Source: Euphorbia lathyris (lineage: Eukaryota > Streptophyta > Magnoliopsida > Malpighiales > Euphorbiaceae). Taken from it: 64,000 nt of DNA. The notes under the pieces were generated by a model. The model was not told the origin of the DNA, did not search any database, and saw nothing but the letters and a program-made list of their open reading frames with translations. This document shows positions 56,998-64,000 of the stretch, piece by piece. A program made the translations under genes and the position numbers. Positions within the stretch are counted from its first letter, which is position 1; each line of letters begins with the position of its first letter. The stretch covers positions 44,053,501 through 44,117,500 of the forward strand of contig NC_088918.1 in NCBI RefSeq assembly GCF_963576675.1. The letters run 5' to 3'.

Positions 56998-58434
56998 ATG
57001 GCAGATCCACCAACGCTCATAGATTACGTTAGGCCAGGAGTGGCCGGTGTAACCACTAGTATATTTAGACCCAAAATAAACGCAAACCAATTTGAAATTA
57101 AGCCAGCTTTGCTTAATATGTTGCAAAATAATGTAACATTTTATGGGTTACCTAACAAAAATCCTAACACCCATTTGACAAATTTCTTAGAAATTTGTGA
57201 CACTTTCAAAATACCAGATGTTACTACCGAAGTAATCAAACTTCGACTCTTTCCTTTCACTTTGAAGGATAGAGCCAAAGATTGGTTAACTTCTATGCCA
57301 AGCGCAACATTTGCAACTTGGGAACAATTAGCCCAAGCATTTTTATCAAAATATTTCCCTTTGGCAAAAACCGCAAGAGTCATAAAAGAGTTGAAATCTT
57401 TTTCTCAAAATTATAATGAAACTCTTTATAAGGCTTGGGAATGTTTTAAAGAACTTCAACGTTTATGCCCACACCACCAATTACCCGATGCACTTTTAAT
57501 GCGAACTTTTTACAATGAGATAAATCCTACAACTAGAGGTTCATTAGATGCTATGTCGGGAGGGTTATTCATGAAAAAGACATCCGCCCAAGCAAGAGAA
57601 CTTTTGGAGGAAATGGCAATCAACAGCAGTATGTGGCCCGCAGACCGTGGACATATACCAGTGGCGAAACCATCATCCTCAACCACATCATCCGTTAAAG
57701 GTATAGTGAATCTTGATCTAGTTGCGATGTTACAAGCCCAATTTTCTGCCATGTTGCACAAAATTGATAGGTTTATGGCACCGTGTGATACCAATGGTAA
57801 TCCAATCCCAACGGATGTGGATTACGAAGGTATGAGCGAGATTGAACAGGTAAATTTTGTCCAAGGGCAAAACCAAACTAATAATCCTTATTCTAGTACT
57901 TATAATTCTGGATGGAAGAATCGTCCTAACTTTAATTGGAAAGACAATAATAATAATAATAATGCAAATGCTAATCAAAATCGTACCAATAATTATCAAA
58001 ATCAATCTAGAGATACGATTAGCACTTTATCTTCTAAAATCGACAGATTTATAGACGCTATCGGTGGAAAAATAAGTAATCACGACGATGGTTTTAAACG
58101 GATCGAGAATAAATTCGATCAGCTTATTAAAAACCACTCATCTAGCATCCATAATTTGGAGGTTCAAATTCGACAAATTGCTAAATCAATTCCATCCCGG
58201 AAAGAGGGAAGTCTTCCTAGCCATACGGAAGAAAATCCGAAAGAGCATGTAAAGGCTATCACTCTTCGTTCGGGGAAAAATTACTTAGGTCCGGAAATGC
58301 CCGGAAATTCTACTTTACAGGGAACTGATTTACCAACGAAATCCAAAGAAGATACATTAAATGCAAAAAGTTCACCTATTGATTCAAGCACAAAACCTTT
58401 TGTACCCAAACCACCTTTTCCACACAAAGTCTGA
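56998..58434 (+). pseudogene. Athila gag
   Basis: 478 codons from MADPPTLIDYVRPG. The Retrotrans_gag core includes FPFTLKDRAKDWL and FLSKYFPLAKTARVIKEL, and then an Asn-rich linker (runs of Asn at about 57945-57980). The C-terminal AITLRSGKNY is the conserved Athila block before protease. The frame ends in TGA at 58432, where a CGA Arg would fit, and continues open in the same frame through 58435-58485 into protease. Gag and pol were therefore probably one polyprotein. The protein would form the particle; this copy is broken only by that codon. Confidence 0.85.
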
Positions 58435-60318
58435 AATAAGGACTATGACAAACAACTTTTAACATTCTTAGACAAACTTAAAAATTTGCATATTAATTTG
58501 ACATTTATGGATGCGATTACGCAGATTCCTAACTATGGTAAATTCTTGAAAGATTTGATTTCGAAAAAGATCAGTTGGGAAGGAATTTCATCCATATCAT
58601 TAACAGAGGAATGTAGTTCAATAGTGTCAAGCAATTTGCCCACTAAACTCAAAGATCATGGATGTTTCACCATCCCATGTAAGTTGGGAGATATCGAATT
58701 CCTAAGTTGTCTTTGTGATTTAGGAGCAAGTATTAACTTAATGTCGTTGTCTATTTTTAACAAGTTAGGTTTAGAAGAAAACATCAAGCGTACCAATATG
58801 GTTTTGCAATTAGCAGATCAAACCACTAAAAGACCATATGGTATAATTGAGGACGTTTTAGTTAAAGTTGACAAATTTATTTTTCCTACCGATTTCGTTA
58901 TATTAGATTTTGCATATGATGTTAATTGTCCACTAATCTTTGGTAGACCATTTATGAACACGGGACATGCATTAGTCGATGTATCGGAAGGAAAAGTAGT
59001 TTTAAGGATAGGTGAAGATAAGATCGAGTTTAATATGAACAAAGCGATGAAGTATCCTATGGAGGAATTCGCTTGTATGAAACTAGACTTGGTTGAAGAA
59101 TGTGTTAATGACATTGTTCAAAAAGAAGAAATAATAGAACCTATAATGGGAGAAGAATTAGAAGATAAGGACCCAGAGCCTTTGATTCGAGAAGACGGAC
59201 CAGTTCCGCCTTCGATTGTAGTACCCCCTAAGTTAGAACTTAAAGAATTACCAAACCATTTGAGGTACGCTTTCTTAGGCGAAGGCGATTCTCCACCTAT
59301 AATTATCTTTAACAAGTTAACTAATGATCAAGAAGAAAAATTGAAAAAGGTTGTTAGAAATAGGATAGGAAGTATGGGATGGCAAATTTCAGACTTGAAA
59401 GGAATCAATCCTAGTATTGTAATGCACAGAATTCATTTAGAAGAAGATAAGCCACCTAAAGCGGATAGGCAAAGACGCTTAAATCCAAACATGAAAGAAG
59501 TAGTCAAAAATGAGATTACTAAGCTTTTAGACAATGGAATCATTTATCCCATCTCGGATAGTGAATGGGTTAGTCCAATCCATTGTGTACCTAAAAAAGG
59601 AGGCATAACTGTAGTAAGGAATGACGAAGGTGAATTAATACCTACGCGAACCACCACCAGATGGAGGGTTTGTATAGATTATAGGAACCTAAACAAAGCA
59701 ACCAGGAAAGATCATTTTCCTCTACCTTTCATTGATCAAATAATCGAAAGGATAGCTGGTCATGCTTTTTATTGTTTTCTCGATGGTTATTCTGGATTCT
59801 TTCAAATATATATTTACCCAGATGACCAAGATAAAACGACCTTCACATGTCCTTATGGAACCTTTGCATATAGGAGAATGCCCTTTGGTCTATGTAATGC
59901 ACCAGCAACATTTCAACGTTGTATGACTGCAATTTTTAACGATTTCATCGAAGATATCATGGAAGTTTTTATGGATGATTTTTCAGTTTATGGAGATTCT
60001 TTTGAAGCATGTTTAGAAAACTTGGATAAAGTGTTGTCTAGATGTGAAGAAACGAATTTAGTTTTAAACTGGGAAAAATGTCATTTCATGGTTGACGAAG
60101 GAATTGTTTTAGGTCATAAAATATCTGAAAAGTGATTAGAAGTGGATAGAGCAAAAACTTCAGTGATAGAGAAATTACCCCCTCCAACTACTGTTAAGGG
60201 AGTACGGTCATTTTTAGGACATGCAGGTTTTTACAGAAGATTTATTAAAAACTTTCTTGTGATTTCCAAACCACTTACTAATTTGCTTATGAAGGATTCA
60301 ACCTTTGATTTTAATGAA
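58435..60318 (+). pseudogene. Athila protease and reverse transcriptase
   Basis: Protease has CDLGASINLMSLSIFNKLGL (about 58707-58770), an Asp-x-Gly-Ala active site of the Athila kind, and later CPLIFGRPFM. RT runs from WVSPIHCVPKKGGITVV (about 59565) through DYRNLN, FCFLDGYSGF-like YCFLDGYSGFFQI, TCPYGTFAYRRMPFGL and FMDD (about 59970) to LVLNWEKCHFMV. A TGA at 60133 (Gly expected, EKGLEVD) is the only stop. The frame continues in the connection domain (SFLGHAGFYRRFIKNF) to the solo LTR. Confidence 0.9.
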
Positions 60319-61807
60319 GATTGTGTTGAAACACCTTTTCACATGATTTTGATTTGACAAAATTATTTAAGTTAATCCCATGATTAAGACAATTAAATTT
60401 AAGTGCTTTGATTTAATTGTACTAATGTGTTTGTTCAATGTTGAGTATATTAACTAATGAGAACAGGAACTAAGTGTTCATAAAAAGAAAGACAGAACGA
60501 AGTCAGCATAAGCAAAGACACACAGCAGAAGCTGAGTTGAGTGTAACTCAGCCTCGTTAAAAGAAAAGTCTTCTTCAGAATAACGCTTGAAGGAGAAGCC
60601 GACCAAAGAAGCTTAGTAAAATATAACTCAGTCCTGACAAAGGAAATCTTAAAGGCAAAGTCGAACATTCAAGCTGTGTATTCGTCAGGACAGCGCCAAT
60701 GATCCGTTTACTAAAAGACAAGGTCCGACAGATCTCTGCAACAAATAAGAAGCCTCGAAAATGTGATCAAAGACCTTTTCGAGATGCATGGACCGTCTGG
60801 CGTTTGGCAAGAAGACAAACCTGGCTCTAGAAGATGAAACCTGGCGTAAGAAGACGAAACTGGTAAGCCTGCCTCCTGCGCAAATCAGAAGACAGGATTG
60901 GCCTACGATTCTGGAAGCTGACCATTCAATGACGAAAGAAGATCGTTACTCCCAACGGACATGTCGAAATTCAAATGATTTGAGGCTTCAGAATTCATTA
61001 TAAAAGGACAAGTTCATCACTTGGATCCTTACGACACATACAAGCAAATACAGATAGAAAAGCAAATCTTCACAAGAGTGAAAATCCAAAATAGAAGCTG
61101 TCTGAAAAGAAAACAAGCTCTTACACCCAATTTCCAATTATTGTGTAAAAGTCTAGAGTGAATTTGTATTCATCTAAAGTGTTCTTCATTTAGTGAGAAC
61201 AATCTTGTATCAATTGTAAAGGATAGAAGAGTGAAGCTGAGTACTCGGTTTTAGTACTCAGTGGCAGAGAAAATCTGAGTGTTCGGTTATAGCGCTCAGT
61301 GGTTGATAGGATTGAGTAGACGAATAGAGGACGGTACTCTTGCATACTCAGTTGCTATTGTAAACGGTTTGTGCTCTACCTCTAAAGAGCTCAGTAGTGG
61401 ATTGAAAAAGCTCGGAGGGATTCTGGGGACTAGACGTAGGCGGTGAGGCCGAACCAGGATAAGACTGCTGATTAATCTCTAACCTTTTCTCTTGATATAT
61501 ATATGTATGTGTTGCTTGCTTAAATTACTCAAGTATATAATTTGTACAAGCCGACGCTGAGTAATCAGAGTGCTGAGTTGGAAGCTGACCTAAAGTGTTA
61601 TTTCCCAACTCACAATTGAAACAGCTCTAGTCAGTGTCCCACTAAAGCTGTCTCACACTTCACTCAGCCTTGCTGACCTAAAGCTGAGTTAAATCATTAA
61701 AGAATTAACTAAGTCAGCATTATTAAGCGAAAAAGTTATATTAGTTCCTAACCCCCCCCCCCCCCCTTGGAACTAATCATATTAAGTTACACGGGACCAA
61801 CAGATTG
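60319..61807 (+). mobile_element. Solo LTR (possible Sirevirus-type copia), TSD GATTG
   Basis: LTR 60324-61802 (1479 bp, TGTTGAAACACC to GGGACCAACA) is flanked by GATTG at 60319-60323 and 61803-61807. Removing it with one TSD rejoins Athila codons (FNEDC-VKAFEILK). A TATA box TATAAAAGG is at 60999. CTGAGT / ACTCAG motifs recur many times in U3 and downstream, and a run of 15 C lies at 61752-61766. Orientation and family are inferred from the TATA and general look. Confidence 0.85.
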
Positions 61808-62102
61808 TGTTAAAGCTTTCGAAATTTTGAAAACATCTTTGGTCAGTGCACCCATAATTGCTAAACACGATTGGGATTTACCTTTTGAAATTATGTGTGA
61901 TGCAAGTGATTTAGCTGTCGGATGTGTATTAGGTCAAAGGAAGGATAAGAAACTTCATGTTATTTATTATGCAAGCCACACATTGTCAGGTGCACAGTTA
62001 AATTACACCACAACCGAAAAAGAAATGCTAGCGGTAGTTTTTGCATGTGATAAGTTTAGGTCATATCTGTTAGGATCTAAAGTTATTATATATACCGATC
62101 AT
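61808..62102 (+). pseudogene. Athila RNase H, N-terminal part
   Basis: AFEILKTSLVSAPIIAKHDW leads into RNase H: FEIMCDASDLAVGCVLGQ (first catalytic Asp), then HVIYYASHTLSGAQLNYTTT with the Glu of EKEMLAV, and IIYTDHC, where the non-coding element cuts it. Integrase should continue beyond that element, outside the window. Confidence 0.88.
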
Positions 62103-63616
62103 TGTTAAGCCCAAAACATACCTAAAATATCATTAATATTTACATTAGTTTTGCTACGAATTTATGCTGTTTATATCTATTTAGAGCACTTTTACGTCCG
62201 AATATGTTTCTTTTATGCAAGGTACCTAAATATTTGGTAAAATCCAAATAGGAGCGAAAACGGATCAAAAACGAAGGAAAAACCCTACGAAAAGAGTCAA
62301 AGACGAAGAAAATCAAACGCACCGAAATGAAGACGGGAAACGAAGTCAAAGACGGGAATAATCACCCGTGTCACGACCGAGATTCCCTAATCTCGGTCGC
62401 GACACGCTAAATTCTAACGTCTCTCTCCTTCGTTTCAAAGACCAAAAACTGCTCCCTCAATCTCGGCTGAGATTATTGAATCTTGGTAACATCAGAAGGT
62501 CTTTCAGCACCATTTTCACATGTTTAATTTCAAAGAAATGCGTCTGTTCGGGTGGATAGAAACGTCTCTTCGCAGCGGACACGACCCTTAGACATGACTC
62601 TTCAACATCTATAAATAAAGAGTTGATTTCAAAGTTGTAAATGAGAGTGAAGGTTAATTAAGAAGAGTGCAGAATTTATGCAGAAACTCTGACTCAGAAA
62701 TGAGTCAGAGATTAGATTTCATTTCTGTAAAAGCAATCTTGCCGTACACAAGTTGTTCTTAAATTAATTACAAACATAGTAGCAGTTAGATTTAGATTGA
62801 GATCTGTTAAAACTAGTTTACATTTTGGTAGTAGAAGAACCATCTCTATTTCGAAGATTCAGTGAGAAGATTAAGTAGCGGATTCAATCCCGGAGCCTGA
62901 CAAACTCTAATGAGGTTTGAGGAAATGATTGACGACCCGGAACTCCAATGTCGTTTTGAATGCTTCCATGCTTTTTATTCTCTGTAAACTTGTATCAAAT
63001 TCACACTTCATCTAATAAAGTTCATGCAATTCAATATATTTTTATGTAGCACTTTGGTAAATGATCCGAAGTGAGTTCTGGTGTTTTCATTAAAACGTAG
63101 TTAAATTCAATATCTTTACACGGAAACTTTGTTGAACACTTAGGCAAATTCATTCTTAAGGACGATATGATCGTTAAGTCGGCTTATCGGAAATAAGTAT
63201 TAATTTGGTTAAGGTAGCAATCTAACCCGACCGTAGGAGGATTGTCTGCTGTTAAAAGCCTTTTAATTGAAGGAGTTTGCGTTATTACACTTTTATAATT
63301 TATACAAAGTTTAAAGTTGTTTTCTTTGTTTAATACAAACGAATACAATCAATCTCTTATTTTAAACACTAAACGTTTCTGTTTTGTAATTCATATTCAA
63401 AACAGAATTGATTTCTAACATTCTACATATATTCTAACCTAATTCTTATTTAATCAATCTCAAAACCAAATTCAATTAAACGATTTTCTATATTATAAAC
63501 CTAAAACATGAATTAAACTATATCTAAATAAGTTTTTGTGAAAAAACGTTCCCTGTGGGATCGATATCTTTTTATTACTACAAGCGAAACCGTGCACTTG
63601 CGGAAATCGCTCAACA
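62103..63616 (+). repeat. LARD copy 2, 5' LTR
   Basis: 1514 bp, TGTTAAGCCC to CGCTCAACA. TATA box TATAAATA at 62610-62617; hairpin at 62368-62405. Co-linear with the Athila LTR at 55199 and the reverse complement of copy 1 LTRs. Confidence 0.9.
62368..62405. other. LTR hairpin of LARD copy 2
   Basis: GTGTCACGACCGAGATT / AATCTCGGTCGCGACAC around loop CCCT. The core ACCGAGATT / AATCTCGGT differs from copy 1 (ACCGAGAAT / ATTCTCGGT) by a paired change. Confidence 0.8.
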
Positions 63617-63622
63617 AGTTTT

Positions 63623-63645
63623 TGGCGCCGTTGCCAGGGAACGCC
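63623..63645 (+). promoter_or_regulatory. Primer-binding site of LARD copy 2 (tRNA-Asp type)
   Basis: TGGCGCCGTTGCC followed by AGGGAACGCC, six bases after the LTR end. Confidence 0.85.
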
Positions 63646-64000
63646 AAATTTTTTAACAAAAATTTATATTTTTCGTGTTTTGTTCCGAACCTTGGTTTAT
63701 AATATATGTATTTATTTATTTTATAGTTTTTTTTTTATTTTGAGGATAGTCACTAGGACTAAATCCTCATTGTTATTTAACGTTTGCATTTAGATTGTTT
63801 GCAGAAAAAAAACACAGCAAAAAAATAAAAAATCCAAGTTTTCTCAAAGATGAACTGGAGATTTGATCATCAGTACAAATTCTCAGAAGGAGTCTACAGA
63901 AAAGAAATTCGGTATACAGATACATCAGAAGGGAAAAAAATTTTTTGAAACAGCATGTCAGACGTGACAGATGATTTTCCCAGAAAATTTACCTCTTCCC
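63646..64000 (+). other. Interior start of LARD copy 2
   Basis: AT-rich, non-coding. AGTCACTAGGACTAAATCCTC and later CAGACGTGACAGATGATTTT match the reverse complement of the copy 1 interior near 12500 and 12335, in the same order. Confidence 0.8.

Larger units (their letters stand above)
55199..62102 (+). mobile_element. Athila-lineage Ty3/gypsy retrotransposon, coding copy (3' part missing)
   Basis: 5' LTR 55199-56681, tRNA-Asp PBS from 56688, gag 56998-58434, protease and RT 58486-60318, RNase H resuming 61808-62102. The lineage is Athila by the RT (CIDYRNLNKATRKDHFPLPF, MPFGLCNAPATFQRCM, VFMDDFSVYG). It is interrupted by a solo LTR at 60324-61802 and cut off at 62102 by a non-coding relative. 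Only two nonsense codons interrupt about 3.3 kb of coding sequence, so it was functional rather recently. Confidence 0.9.
62103..64000 (+). mobile_element. Non-coding Athila-like element (LARD-type), copy 2, 5' part
   Basis: LTR 62103-63616 is followed by PBS and interior that matches the interior of copy 1 (12310-12640) in reverse. It is inserted within Athila RNase H codons; ATCAT (62098-62102) is the expected left target duplication, whose partner is outside the window. No coding frame is visible to the window end. Confidence 0.88.

Overview
This is a eudicot-like plant nuclear sequence. It is AT-rich, has spliced genes, and is dominated by nested retrotransposons. Only one gene looks like an intact host gene: a receptor-like cytoplasmic kinase of the PBL8 (RLCK-VII) type at 28242-32009 on the minus strand, whose six exons join into a 437-residue kinase. 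Almost everything else is transposable-element sequence, and target-site duplications (TSDs) allow the nesting order to be read.

Left block (1-27876). The 3' part of a CACTA transposon (1-3405) abuts an old L1-type LINE (3406-27876). The LINE is broken by a minus-strand Ty1-copia element (3803-20603, TSD CAAAC), a solo LTR of the same copia family (23890-25709, TSD CCCCA) and a 437-bp MITE (26536-26972, TSD TTA). The copia element is itself split by a non-coding, Athila-like LTR element (5147-14210, TSD ACGTC).

Middle block (27877-40776). The PBL8 gene is head-to-head with a plus-strand DUF1985-type gene, now a pseudogene. The intergenic promoter region between them, with PBL8 exon 1 and the start of exon 2 on one side and DUF1985 exon 1 on the other, occurs three times in tandem. 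The copies are separated by two near-identical pieces of a Ty3/gypsy element (integrase C-terminus plus LTR). At one junction PBL8 exon 2 is fused in frame to the integrase C-terminal domain, giving an apparently intact chimeric gene of 215 codons (33939-34649). The second junction has the same fusion broken by stops. Separate MITEs mark two of the promoter copies.

Right block (40777-64000). A mosaic of truncated and solo LTRs (40777-46291) and a decayed gag-like pseudogene (about 47360-48215) precede a degenerate Tekay/Del chromovirus on the minus strand (48299-55198). Ten bases inside its 5' LTR lies an Athila-lineage element on the plus strand (55199-62102) with gag, protease, RT and part of RNase H. 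That element is interrupted by a solo LTR (60324-61802) and then by a second copy of the non-coding Athila-like element (62103 to the window end).

The coding Athila element and the two non-coding elements share LTR sequence, a tRNA-Asp-type primer-binding site and a hairpin whose pairing is kept by a compensatory change and a wobble pair. This suggests an autonomous/non-autonomous partnership. No rRNA, tRNA gene, CRISPR array or bacterial-type operon was seen. Family names rest on recognised protein motifs, not on a database search.
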